Shown piece after piece: positions 54,196-64,000 of a DNA stretch of 64,000 nucleotides (position 1 is its first letter; each line of letters begins with the position of its first letter). This DNA is from Anisus vortex (taxonomy: Eukaryota > Mollusca > Gastropoda > Planorbidae). Both the position numbers and the translations under genes were made by a program. The notes beneath the pieces are model-generated. The model ran no database searches and was not told the origin of the DNA. It was given only the letters and a program-made list of their open reading frames with translations. The stretch is taken from positions 12,495,132 to 12,559,131 of the forward strand of contig OX421497.1 of the NCBI GenBank assembly GCA_949126835.1, read 5' to 3'.

Positions 54196-55394
54196 GTAGC
54201 ATAACTTAACATAAGTTGTGGCACAAAAAATTGTAGTGGCATAGTGTTGTACACACAACCATTTGTTTCTTATGGTCAAACTTTGTTTAAAGGGATACTT
54301 TCTTGTTTGTTTGTAGTTTTTTTTTACTTTACTCTACGTCACCCTTCGTCCAAAAGTCTACAACCTGGTTTAGTAGAAAATGTACTGAGCCTGGATATGT
54401 CAGTTATTTGGCAGCAATACCTACCAGCGCCTCCGACAAATTCCATGTTCAAGAAAACCGCCAGAGGGTGCCTTCAAAAGCACTTCAAAATAGTAAAAGG
54501 GAAGAGATTGATTTTGTTAACGGCGCTCTACTCCCTCCCTCCCCCTCTCCATGCCCCCACCCCAACTCACTTTATTCCCCACCCTGTACAGTCAAATGCT
54601 TACTTTCGTCACTCGCTAGTTCGTCACATTGAACAAAACTAAATGCGGAGAAAAAAAATCGATTTTTTTTTAAATTCACGACGACATGAAATTAAGCAGG
54701 AGTGTAATTGGCCGTAATTTCTTTTTATATATTTTTAAATACACGTGCTTCCGGTCTCTAAGTATGCGGACAAATTTCAAAAAGCCTTTAAAAAAAAATA
54801 TTTTTTTTTTCAAAGCTGACGCGAGAAACTCTTTTTATGGTGGGAAATCGGTCACATGATCGGAAATGAGTAAAAATGAAAGAGGGGTGAGAGGGATCGG
54901 GGGAGATTTCTCTTGATAACAATCTATACTTCGGACCTGTGTGAAATTGAATTTATTTTTCGAGTGCGGTGATGGTGGGAGGGGGGGGGGAGTGAGGTAG
55001 AATTCGGGGATAAAAGAAGGGTGCGATGGCATTAGCGGGGGGAGCGGTGGAGACAATTAGGTTTTTGTAAAAAAAAAAGTAAGAATGAATTGGCACCGCA
55101 GGCAGAGGCGAAATAGACATTTATGGGAAAGGGAGGAGGGTGCGTATCTCCCTCCGCCTAATTAGTGCTTGGTCATTTATTTGCTGGGAGGAAAAAGGTC
55201 ACCGAAATAGCCTTGAACGCGGACCTGCCCCCTGGAGGGGAGAGAGAAAGATAAAGTGTGGGTGCATCCATCTTTGGAATAGAGTGGCGTAGTGAATAAG
55301 TGGTGGGTATTTAGGTTGTTGTTTGTTTAGACTTTAAATTTGGGAAGAGATTAACGGTTAAGATTGGTTTAGTGTGGGTGAATCAGGGTAAGTA
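54196..55394. other. Unique stretch, possible regulatory sequence
   Basis: No repeat is recognised. Around 55085-55230 the sequence is GC-richer and has 'cctaattagtgc' (homeodomain palindrome) and 'ggtcatttatttgctggg'. No exon could be supported. Confidence 0.35.
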
Positions 55395-55915
55395 TATTAG
55401 GCTGGTTGGATCAGGATGTGTGGATTAGGTTGGGTGGATTAGGTTGCGTGGATTAAGTTGGGTGGATTAGGTTGGGTGGATTAGTTTGGGTGGATTAATT
55501 TGGGTGGATTAAGTTGGGTGGATTAGTTTGGGTGGATTAGGTTGGGCGGCTTAGGTTGGGTGGATTAGTTTGGTTGGATTAGGCTGGGTGGATTAGGTTG
55601 GGTGGATTAGTTTGGTTGGATTAGGTTGGGCGGATTAGTTTGGGTGGATTAGTTTGGGTGGATTAGTTTGGGCGGATTAGGTTGGGTGGATTAGTTTGGT
55701 TGGATTAGGTTGGGTGGATTAGGTTGGGTGGATTAGTTTGGTTGGATTAGGTTGGGCGGATTAGGTTGGGTGGATTAGTTTGGTTGGATTAGGTTGGGTG
55801 GATTAGGTTGGGTGGATTAGGTTGGGTGGATTAGGTTGGGTGGATTAGGTTGGGTGGATTAGGTCGGGTGGATTAGGTCGGGTGGATTAGGTTGGGTGGA
55901 TTAGGTTGGGTGTTT
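55395..55915 (+). repeat. 14-bp G-rich minisatellite, about 37 copies
   Basis: The unit GGTTGGGTGGATTA varies mainly as GGTTGGG/AGTTTGG/GGTTGGGC. The plus strand carries repeated GG and GGG runs every few bases, so quadruplex formation is possible. The last 130 bp are the most uniform, with some TCGGG variants. Confidence 0.95.
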
Positions 55916-55995
55916 TGGTTTTGGTGTTCCAACACCAACACCGTGTCTCGGCTCCCTGTAAAGTTCCCTATAATAAAAATTATGTTTTTTTTATT

Positions 55996-56215
55996 TATGT
56001 TGCCGTTTTGCCGTTCCATACCATACAATAGTATACCATATCATACCAGCGTATATCATACTATACTATAAAATATCATACAATACCTTTCTAAACCATA
56101 CCATACCTTTCCAAATCACACCATATCTTTTCAAAACCATACCATACCATTCCTTTCCCAATCATACCTTCCCATTCCTTTCCGAACCATACTATACTAT
56201 TAACAAAAGCCTATA
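55996..56215. repeat. Degenerate CCATA/TTCC pentamer-like repeat
   Basis: Words such as 'ccataccatac', 'ccttt(c/t)c(c/a)aa' and 'catactata' recur irregularly over 220 bp. Confidence 0.75.
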
Positions 56216-56219
56216 ATAA

Positions 56220-57435
56220 GTAGGTAATCAGTGTCGTTCGGACATTCCCCGATGGTGGCGCCATTGCCAGTAGTATGTCATGCTATTTTTAGAAGACCTT
56301 CATAATTTTTAAAAGTAGGTCACCCTGTGTTCCGGCCCTTGAAAATTATGACAGATGTTCGAAGCAGACGACAGAATAAGACTCCAATCACTGCTGGCTG
56401 GTCTCCAAGATTGGATTTGATTGGTCTTGTCCATGCCACTGACCATTGTCCAGAGCAGCGCGACTGATTACTAATTTAAGCTGACGTCTTCTCTGGGAAG
56501 AGTCATTCGCCTGTCCACTATCCCCCCCCCTCCTAGTCTTCGTCCGCTATTCCAGACTAACAGTCTATTAGAGAAAGAGCCGCAGATGGACAGGAACATC
56601 GATTTGGAGAATTCTCATTAAAAAAACAAACACCGACCAATCAGTGGCGTCCAGACATTCGGACAACCGACGTTTAGCCAATAGATACTTAGTTAACGGA
56701 AATTTATTCAAAGAAATATTTAGCCAACGAATGTTTAGCCAATATATTCTTAGCCAAAGGACAACTATTTAAAGGAATATTTAGCCAACGGTATGTTTAT
56801 ATAAGGAATATTTGGATCTTTTTATCATTCAGTATAGATCTTGCCTCTACTGAAGTTACATACTTGTGCCTTGTGTCCCATGCTCTTCCTGTTTGCAATT
56901 AATTGTAAACGATAGAGAGCTGGTGTAAAAGCAAATGTAACAAACAATAATAACGCACAAAAAGTAAACAATAAAAATAGTATAGGCTTTTTAAAGTTCT
57001 TTGATTGAGTATAATCATTTTAAACCACCGCAAAAAACGCATTATTTGAGGGAAAGTAAGAAACAACTAAGAGCGGGAGTTACGCTACGGTTGTGACGTC
57101 ATGTTCTTTCTGTCTCCACGGCGAGAACGGCAATAAGAAGTAGATGAAACTTAAAATCTTGTCCCTCGTGTACTTGCGAAAGATAGTGAAGTGGGAAGAC
57201 GAGATGTGTGTGTGTGTGTGGGGGGGGGGGAAATTGGGGTTTTGGCAAATATCCACCGAGGGGGTTGTCGAGGGCCTTATTGAGTTGTGCCGAAACATCC
57301 CGGAAAACACGATCGTGAGGATGTTCTTCAGTTTATATTGCCAGGAATGAAAGAAGAATATGGCGATGGGAGAGAGAGGAGGTTAATGAGATACAGGGAA
57401 CGAAATAGGGATTTAGGGAGAAAGAGAGATACGGA
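56220..57435. other. Unique stretch with motif-rich segments
   Basis: CTATTTTTAG (56283-56292) is a perfect MEF2-type site; TGACGTCA lies at 57094-57101. At 56670-56810 'tttagccaacg' words recur five times. A GT/G tract is at 57206-57230. No exon was identified. Confidence 0.35.
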
Positions 57436-57790
57436 GAAAGAAAAGGGACACTAATAAATAAAAGAGAGAGAGAGAGAGAGAGATAAAACAGAAAGAGAGA
57501 GAAACAGACAAAAAGAAACAAAAGAGAGAAAGTAACAGAGAAAGAGAGGAACAGATAGAGAGACAGAGATAAACAAAAAAGTAAAAACGAAGAGAAAGAG
57601 AGAGAAACAGGGAAGTAGAAACAAAGAAGACAAAGAGAGAGGGAGAGAGATGCATACGTAAAAAGGAGAAACAGAGAAATACAAACAGGTAGAGAATGAG
57701 GGGAGAGAGCGAAGCAGAAACAGAGAGAGAGAGAAAAAAAAGAAACTGAAAGAGAGCAGAGATAGAGAAATTAAATAAATAGAAAGATGT
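57436..57790. repeat. AG-rich simple sequence
   Basis: A long purine-only-like region of GA, AGAA and ACAGAG words, with a pure (AG)n run at 57463-57481. Minus-strand frames of Ser/Leu/Phe are artefacts. Confidence 0.92.
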
Positions 57791-57817
57791 AGATAAACCA
57801 ATGTTTTATTTTATACT

Positions 57818-57905
57818 ATTTAAGACTAGACTCAAACAACGGATTAGAGTTTAGAGTATAACTCAATAATCTTCAATACATAAGGTAAAGCGTCTGTGAA
57901 TTCAG
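57818..57905 (+). mobile_element. Decayed LINE 3' tail
   Basis: 'aagactagactcaaacaacg', 'actcaataatcttcaa' and 'aaagcgtctgtgaa' follow the order of the CR1/Jockey-like tail. Confidence 0.55.
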
Positions 57906-58344
57906 ATTTCAGATTTGACTCTTTTGACTGACCAGCTCAGTTTTTTTTTCTCCTATTTCTGAAGGCCACTATCTAGTAAATTTTGCAGATATTTGTAAGC
58001 GTTCGAGTTGTCATTCTACCGGTCAAGGATTCCAATTATCCGAACCCAGGTAAAACGTGATTTTTTTGTCTCCCCGCCCCCAACCGCGTCTGTAGGGGGG
58101 TAACTGCAATAGATGGGCGTGAAAGTACATGCGGCTGGACCCAGAAAAGGGTTTGGAGACATTTCTATATTTTTTTTTTAAATGGGGATAATTTATAATT
58201 GGTACCCCACTGCAAATCCTTAACGCCACAGTCTCCCCTTCTCCACAACAAGTGACTAGAAAAATGGGGTCATACTTTTAAAAAAAAATGCAAACATCAT
58301 AAAAATTTCATCCGTACTGAGTTAACCGCCCTTTCTTATTCGTC

Positions 58345-58347
<3 letters not shown>

Positions 58348-58415
<68 letters not shown>

Positions 58416-58490
58416 TTCTCTCTCTCTCTCGCTTTCTCTCTCTCTCTCTCGCTTTCTCTCTCTCTCGCTCTCTCTCTCTCTCTCCCTTTT
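58348..58490. repeat. CT microsatellite
   Basis: A (CT)n run of about 70 dinucleotides with 'cgctttctct' interruptions in the second half. Confidence 0.97.
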
Positions 58491-58494
58491 CTAT

Positions 58495-59695
58495 CTATTT
58501 GTGGTTTTTTTTTCGGGAAGGGGGAAAGAATTCCTTACCAAGATTTTATTGAGGCTGGTGGGGGTAAGAGGGGAGAGGGTGTAGGGTAGTGTGGACTTAA
58601 AATCTCTCCACACTACGCGTTACTTCAGGCTAGGTGACACCTCCCTTGTGGTAGAAATGTAAACACTAAAAGTCTATCATTTCGTGTTTTTTTTTTCTTC
58701 TCTTCTTCTTCTTCTATATTTGGACCCCGAGTGAGATCAGATTATATTATATCGCGAGGCCGTACGCGAGAGAATAAAATAAAATAGATAGAGAAAGAGG
58801 CGAAGGGAATGGTACATGAGGGGTGGGGGTCGGGGCGTATAGTGAGACACAGTCGTCGGTAACATCAATGGAGATGGCGCCCCCCCCAACCCTCATTACC
58901 CCCGCCCCCACCCCGTCCACTATGTCCTCTTTTTTTCGTGCGATATCTTCAATAGTCTATAAGTAAACGGAGCTGGTTTGAATTTGACTATTTTTTATAG
59001 TACGTGTATATGTGTGTGTTAGTGTGTGTGTATGTGGTAAACAAACCTCAAAGGACTAGGACGGACAGTCAAGGGCAGACAAACATTGATTTGAATTCAC
59101 CATTATTTTTTTAAAATATTATAAATGATTACTATTATTCGAATAAAAATATGAAAGCCTATCCGTTCTTACAAAAATAAACAAATCCTTTATATTAACT
59201 TCGCAAAAAAAAGTGTTCTCTAGTGAAGTACCCGATCTTAGGACCACTAATAATATGTTATGAGGACCACTAATAATATGTTATGTTGTCCCCTAATTCT
59301 CTCAATCGTACCAATCAGTCTATTTAGGCTAAGAAATAAATTGCTTATGATGTAGACGAAGCTATCTGCCCCTAGTCTTGCCAATCTTTTGTTGTGGAAC
59401 TGAGGTAAAACAACACCTTGGCGAGATTTACCTCCCCTGGGCCAATTATTTCTAGGGATTGATTCCCCTTTGTTCTCAATAATTGATTCCTCATTACGGA
59501 GTCTAGTTATCCGCCCCTGTTTGCCTAAGGGAACGGCAATGCGAAGGGACAAAAAAAAAAAGGGGAAATGGCAAAATAATAGTCTATGTATGAAATGAAA
59601 ATATTTTTTTTGTAATAAAAAAAGAAATGTACTTAAAAACCTTATTCTTATTCTATATATTTTTATGTATATCTATACATCTATCTATAGTTAGT
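58495..59695. other. Unique stretch
   Basis: A short (GT)n run lies at about 59008-59032. The 17-bp phrase 'aggaccactaataatat' is repeated at 59241 and 59261. No gene is supported. Confidence 0.4.
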
Positions 59696-59699
59696 TTAT

Positions 59700-59757
59700 A
59701 GATAGTAAATAGATAGATAGATAGATAGATGGATAGATAGATAGATAGATAGATAGA
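59700..59757. repeat. GATA microsatellite
   Basis: (GATA)n of about 13 units with one GATG. Confidence 0.95.
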
Positions 59758-59759
59758 CC

Positions 59760-60814
59760 TAGTGTCTTTGATTTTTAACTAATGTCTAATGAGTTCTCTT
59801 GTTAGTAGGCCTATATACACAATTATAAAAAGAATCGTCAATTTGTAAAGGTATGGCTATACAATAACAACAACATAAAAGTGACATTGTCTAATTACCG
59901 AAAATAAACAAACGAAACTGGTTGTAAATTATAGACTATAATTAGAAACATTCCAATGTTAAGACTGGTTGCTCTTTAATAATTTCGTTCAATACAAGTC
60001 GGTTTTACCAAAGACAATAATAAGATGGGCCGCTTGCTATATTTTTAGAGCTTATATGTTCTTCTCCCGAGCGCATACAATAACGCTGTCGTAAATGACT
60101 TCTACGCTCCTACGTTTGCCTAAAAGTTTCCGCTGTACACAACTTTCAATTTTAATATATTTTGTTTCATTGAGGAAATGATTAAATAAAACAGAAGTGT
60201 ACAATGCAAAAAGGAATCGGGAATTCCGAAAAGAAGTCATTCGAGTCATCAAACAGCAGGAATATTAAAGCAAGCGGTCCATCTTATTATAGTCTTTGGT
60301 TGTACACTAACCCGGCGTTTCGTTAATACCGGGTCTCGACCAAATACCGGGCAATGAAAGCAAAGTTAGCGGGTTACAGACAAAATAATATCTATGGACA
60401 TTTAATTCTATTATATGCTATTGGCCCGTAAAAGAGAAATAAATATTAGTTGGTCTCGAAGACAAGTAATGTTCGGGAAACGCTGCGATAACATATGCGT
60501 CGACCAACCAAGTTTAAGTCAAGAGTAAATCCTCATTATAGGCCCCTTAAGAATAGTAAAGCGGTTTGTGGCACGCAAGGAGGATTGATCTTCCAGCACA
60601 ACTCACAGTCGCCATTATTCGTGTTACCTCATTTTAAATCCCGAAATTCATTGGAATGGTCATTCATAGAACTGGCACAGAGTTTACAATGCTGGAGCTG
60701 AGTTTCACAGTATTGTTGACTACGGCGTACAATGGGATGGAATAGTCTGCAAGCGGTACAACGCTCAGCTTCGTGTATAACTTGTGTCGAATCATAATTT
60801 TCCGTTTCCCCGCC
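59760..60814. other. Unique stretch with the second 70-bp dispersed repeat
   Basis: 60222-60295 matches 50829-50902. No other feature was recognised. Confidence 0.45.
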
Positions 60815-61305
60815 AGGAGACGTCTTATAGAGTTGGGAGTAGGTTCTGGGAACGTCTTCTTGAACTACGAGTAGATTTTGAAGATGTTTTCCGAAAATCG
60901 GGTTTAGAATATGGAGACGTTTTCTAGACCCGGGAGTAGATTCTGGGAGTATATTCTGGAGACGCCATCTAAAAACTGGCACTAGACTCCGCATACTCTT
61001 TTAGAATCAGGAATAGATTCTGCACACGTCTTCTAGAACCGGAAGTAGATTCTGGAGACGTCTTCTAGAACAGGAAGTAGATTCTGGAGACGTCTTCTAG
61101 AACAGGAAGTAGATTCTGGAGACCTCGTCTAGAACCGGATATAGATTCTGCACACGTCGTCTAGAACCGGAAGTAGATTCCGGAGGCGTCTTCTATAATA
61201 GGGAGTAGTTTCTGAAGACATTTTCTAGACCTGTGAATAGATTCTAAAGATGTCGGATAGAAACTGATTCACATTCTGGCAACGTCTTCTAGAGCTTGGA
61301 GTAGA
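60815..61305. repeat. 32-bp imperfect minisatellite, about 14 units
   Basis: Units are built from 'gattctggagacgtcttcta' followed by 'gaaccggaagta'. Copies around 61000-61140 are nearly identical; the edges are strongly diverged. Most units hold GACGTCTTCTAGAA with its TCTAGA palindrome. Confidence 0.92.
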
Positions 61306-61339
61306 TTTATTCGTTTATAAAAAGATTCTCCACCAAGAG

Positions 61340-61436
61340 CTTTGTAATCAAAGTCCAACTTAAAGCCGCAAGATTCGTATCTCGTGACGGAATCAAAGTC
61401 CAACTTAAAGCCGCAAGATTCGTATCTCTGACGGTA
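61340..61436. repeat. 45-bp direct duplication
   Basis: 'aatcaaagtccaacttaaag' to 'ccgcaagattcgtatctc' followed by 'tgacgg' is present twice; the copies differ by 1-2 bases. Confidence 0.9.
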
Positions 61437-61439
61437 TTT

Positions 61440-61955
61440 GGTTTTAAAACAATGAAACTTTTTATTGGCGTTTAAGCGTCTGTGTGGCTTGGACTTCGAA
61501 CGATTTTTTTTGTAACAGGGGGTTGGGGGGGGAGGTTATAGTACCTTTTTTTTTCATATCTCTGGGAGGTCTCGTTCGACTGGATATGTAGGTCACCGTG
61601 GCAGGGACAGCATCACACCTGTGTTTGTGTCACCTGGGGGAGTTTCGTTACACCTTTTTTTTTTGCATCCGTAGGTGTTTGTAAACAAACTCGACGGACA
61701 GGTGTCAGTTGTTTGGTTCGGGCAAGATTTACTGAGCATGAACCGGATGTACAAGTAAGAAGAGGCATTCGGGAAGACTGAGCAATACAGTACAGAATTT
61801 GTGAAATAGTGGTAGTGATGCCAGGTTCGAATCTGGTCACTTTAGGAATTGATATCCCTTAGTGCCAATGACGTTGTCCAAAAGTTACAGGAAATAAATA
61901 GATTATACATAACTGTGGTATTCGCTAAACACTCTAGGGCAGCGACCACATAGAC
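61440..61955. other. Mostly unique; possible box B relic
   Basis: At 61795-61840 'agtggtagtgatgccaggtt' and 'cgaatctggtcac' resemble a tRNA/SINE head, but no SINE body follows. Confidence 0.35.
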
Positions 61956-61956
61956 C

Positions 61957-62700
61957 ATAGGTTCTCAACGGGGGCGTTATCGCCCCCCCGGGGGGTGAGA
62001 GGCTCTAGGGTGCGCTGGCGTTCCCGGGGGCGATTGGGGGGCGGTGAAGGGCAAGTGGGCAGTACAACCGTACCTGATACAATTTGAACACCTCTGCTAT
62101 TTGAATCGATTAGTTTTTGGATGAAATGTGATGTAAACGCAAGTGCTGCTAAATATATGATATCCCCAACACTAGGCCTACATATTATAGAAATCGCAAT
62201 GTGTTTTAGAAGAAATAGGGCCTATTAGATAAGTATGCGTATAGTCAGTGTGGCCGGCTGGTCCTGTGGTTGGTTCACCTGACTGTCAACCGATAGGTCT
62301 CGTGTTCTAGATCTATCCCTGCCGCCTTAACATCAGCTAATATTAATGATATTTTTAATCAAAATGTTTGATCTCAGTTTTACTAAGATGTAATTTAATG
62401 TGTTTGAGAAATAGGAATATCATTACAATGTAAAATTAGCGGAAAAAATACATAGTAATTATAAAGATTGGGTAGTTGATGTATTGTTAGAAAATATCCA
62501 TATAAATTCTTTAGTTATATAATACTTATACAATTTTTAAATACTTTTTTTTCTTTTTTTTTCATTTTTAAGTTAAAGATAGTAAGCCATTAATATTTTT
62601 TATAAAACAAAAAAAAAACAACAACAACATAGAAATATGTATTAGTTCCAATGAAACGGGTTAATTATCTCACTTTAATCAAAAGTCTTTTGAGTGTAAA
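61957..62700 (-). mobile_element. Inverted copy of the right half of hAT H
   Basis: From the GC-rich end ('ggttctcaacgggggcg', 'ggggcggtgaagggcaag') through 'tttgaatcgattagtttttg' to the AT-rich interior this is the reverse complement of about 42250-42955. It includes the SINE-2 piece at the equivalent point (62252-62332). The end 'GTTCTCAACGGGGGCG' differs from the CAGGGGTCGGCAACC termini, so this lineage is a hybrid. The opposite terminus was not found. Confidence 0.75.
62252..62332 (+). mobile_element. SINE (family 2) fragment inside the hAT copy
   Basis: 'gtggccggctggtcctgtgg' (box A region), 'ttggttcacctgactgtc', box B-like 'tctcgtgttctagatctatc' and 'cctgccgcc'. It sits at the same internal site as the fragment at 42603-42655. 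Confidence 0.7.
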
Positions 62701-62933
62701 AGAAGTTCCCCCGGCGGTTGACAGTTTCCTCCCGATTAGCCGATTTCTTTGAGGTCGAAAGGATGCACAAGCTGCCAACCCAATGGTCCATTGCCGACGA
62801 CGTCAGAATTTCTAAGAATCCAGGTCACTGGAAGATCACAATAGTGCTTGATGAAAATGTTTGATTGGTTATGATATACACAGATGTTGTACTGATTGCC
62901 GCATTTTATTACCCCAAATAACCTTTGTTGTAA

Positions 62934-63198
62934 AGTACCCTTCGGAACAGACTGATATTAGGGCTGGTGAAGCAGTGTTCACAAGTTTCTGTGGCCACGG
63001 CATACCAGGTGATTGTGGGGCCAGCACAATGCCCAGCCGCCTGTACTTTACCCCATCAAAGGTCAGGTACCCATCAGAGCTGGGTAGACTCAGGGGCACC
63101 CTCAAGTCCAGGAAAACAATCCTAGCATGCACTAGGATTCAAACTCAGAACCTTTCAGATCACCAGTCGAACGCGCTGCCGCACGGCCACCGTGCCCC
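62934..63198 (-). mobile_element. tRNA-derived SINE (family 1), near full length
   Basis: Minus strand: 'aaggggcacggtggccgtgc' (box A), 'gcgcgttcgactggtgatct', box B 'gagtttgaatcctagtgc', 'gtgcccctgagtctaccc', 'gatgggtacctgacctttga', 'ggcggctgggcattgtgctg' and tail 'gaagggtactttac'. It is about 265 bp long. Confidence 0.92.
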
Positions 63199-64000
63199 TT
63201 AAAAACTTAACTAGATATATAAATATACTTTCCACCATCCACTCAAACAGTTTAATGTACCTAAATTACATTCTATTAGTGCCATTCAGTCTACCTACCT
63301 GGGCGTATAACTTCCGGCAAAGTCGCACCATTCTTATGCTTTCTAATTTGAGCCCTCAACGCCCATTTTTCTAGCCTCGATAGAGATTTTTTAAAAATGT
63401 CTGCTGATCTATAGAATGTCAATTTAGTGCAGTAAGGCATATAAGAAAAAAAACTGCCTCATATGAGACGTTGAAACTAGCCTATATAAAATATCTGAAA
63501 TACAAATTTACGTCACATAAAATATATACATGTCAGTGCTAAGCGCCATGTTTATCCGTCTGCTAAACGTTTACAATTCTGTCTTTCATTATTAATACCG
63601 ATGAGGTAAAACAAAATGGTGCAGAATAAGCTGTTTTTTTTTTTTTTTTTTTTCTTTTTTTTTTTTTTTTTGAATTTATGTACTAAGTGGCCCCGAAGGT
63701 TAAAGGGCGAAGGAGGGAGGGGGGGCTAGGTAACAGGTATAGGCATAACAATAGAAGAAGGTTATTTGGGGACGGGGGGAGGGGGGCTGTACTATAACTA
63801 GTTTTTAAAAAAAGCAAAAACAATCAAAATGAATGCTGCTAGTAGAATGTTCAACAAATCCTTTGCCCATGTTTGTTGAGTTTGCCACGCCCTGTTGACT
63901 GCAATAAAAGTTGTATACCGCGTAACTCGCAAAAGAACAAACGAAGGAAAAAAAAAACAAAGTTTCTTGTTACTGGACTCTTAGTGTCGCTGCAAGAGGT
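63199..64000. other. Unique end of window with a T tract
   Basis: A T tract of about 40 nt with one C lies at 63631-63671. G-rich runs follow at 63716 and 63771. No gene is supported. Confidence 0.45.

Noticed and set aside
57333..57801. Ser/Leu/Phe-rich membrane-like frames
   Set aside because: They are the reverse complement of an AG-rich simple repeat.

Overview
This window reads as animal nuclear DNA, most likely from a gastropod mollusc and possibly a freshwater pulmonate snail. That placement is an inference from AT-rich DNA crowded with tRNA-derived SINEs, CR1/RTE-like LINE ends, very many hAT transposons and long tandem arrays; nothing here proves the genus. There is no bacterial-type gene organisation, no operon and no CRISPR array. 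The long open frames are almost all minisatellites or transposon remains.

Layout. 1-5.9 kb is T-rich DNA with an old SINE, a palindromic 32-bp minisatellite, an 81-bp TTAA-flanked mini-element and a 26-bp minisatellite; it ends in a textbook poly(A) signal near 5.74 kb and could be the 3' UTR of a gene lying left of the window. 5.9-11.8 kb is a cluster of hAT elements (one with a nested hAT MITE and a perfect target duplication, one with a transposase N-terminus). 11.84-12.37 kb is a perfect heptamer array. 13-16.3 kb holds SINEs, a Helitron-like element, a hAT MITE and an 84-bp triplication across the edge of a hAT element. 19.4-20.1 kb is a 20-mer array that changes into four 107-bp units. 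21.2-22.4 and 22.76-26.68 kb are hAT elements; the second is a 3.9-kb hAT whose transposase was split by a 5'-truncated LINE. 27.6-28.5 kb is a 28-bp minisatellite. 29-30.2 kb is a SINE pile-up. 32.6-34.3 kb is a broken ZBED/GTF2IRD2-like hAT transposase, followed by two hAT MITEs.

The best candidate for host coding sequence is a first exon at 36553-36685 (+): an ATG after an in-frame stop, a basic then hydrophobic leader and a consensus splice donor, lying below a CRE-containing putative promoter. The rest of that gene would lie downstream, perhaps beyond this window. 36.7-40.8 kb is mostly unique, with possible regulatory blocks. 40.8-43.2 kb is a mosaic hAT carrying a MITE, LINE ends and SINEs; part of it recurs inverted at 61.96-62.7 kb. 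44.34-46.11 kb is a 1.77-kb array of a 16-mer (about 111 copies). 46.8-54.2 kb holds matching 81-bp piggyBac-like mini-elements, LINE 3' ends, a hAT MITE and a 21-bp array. 55.4-55.9 kb is a G-rich 14-mer array, 57.4-58.5 kb has AG and CT simple repeats, 60.8-61.3 kb is a 32-bp minisatellite, and the end has one more SINE and a T tract.

The elements interact mainly by nesting: hAT in hAT, LINE in hAT, SINE in hAT. Eight-base target duplications, several with a central CTAG, fix many boundaries and the order of insertion.
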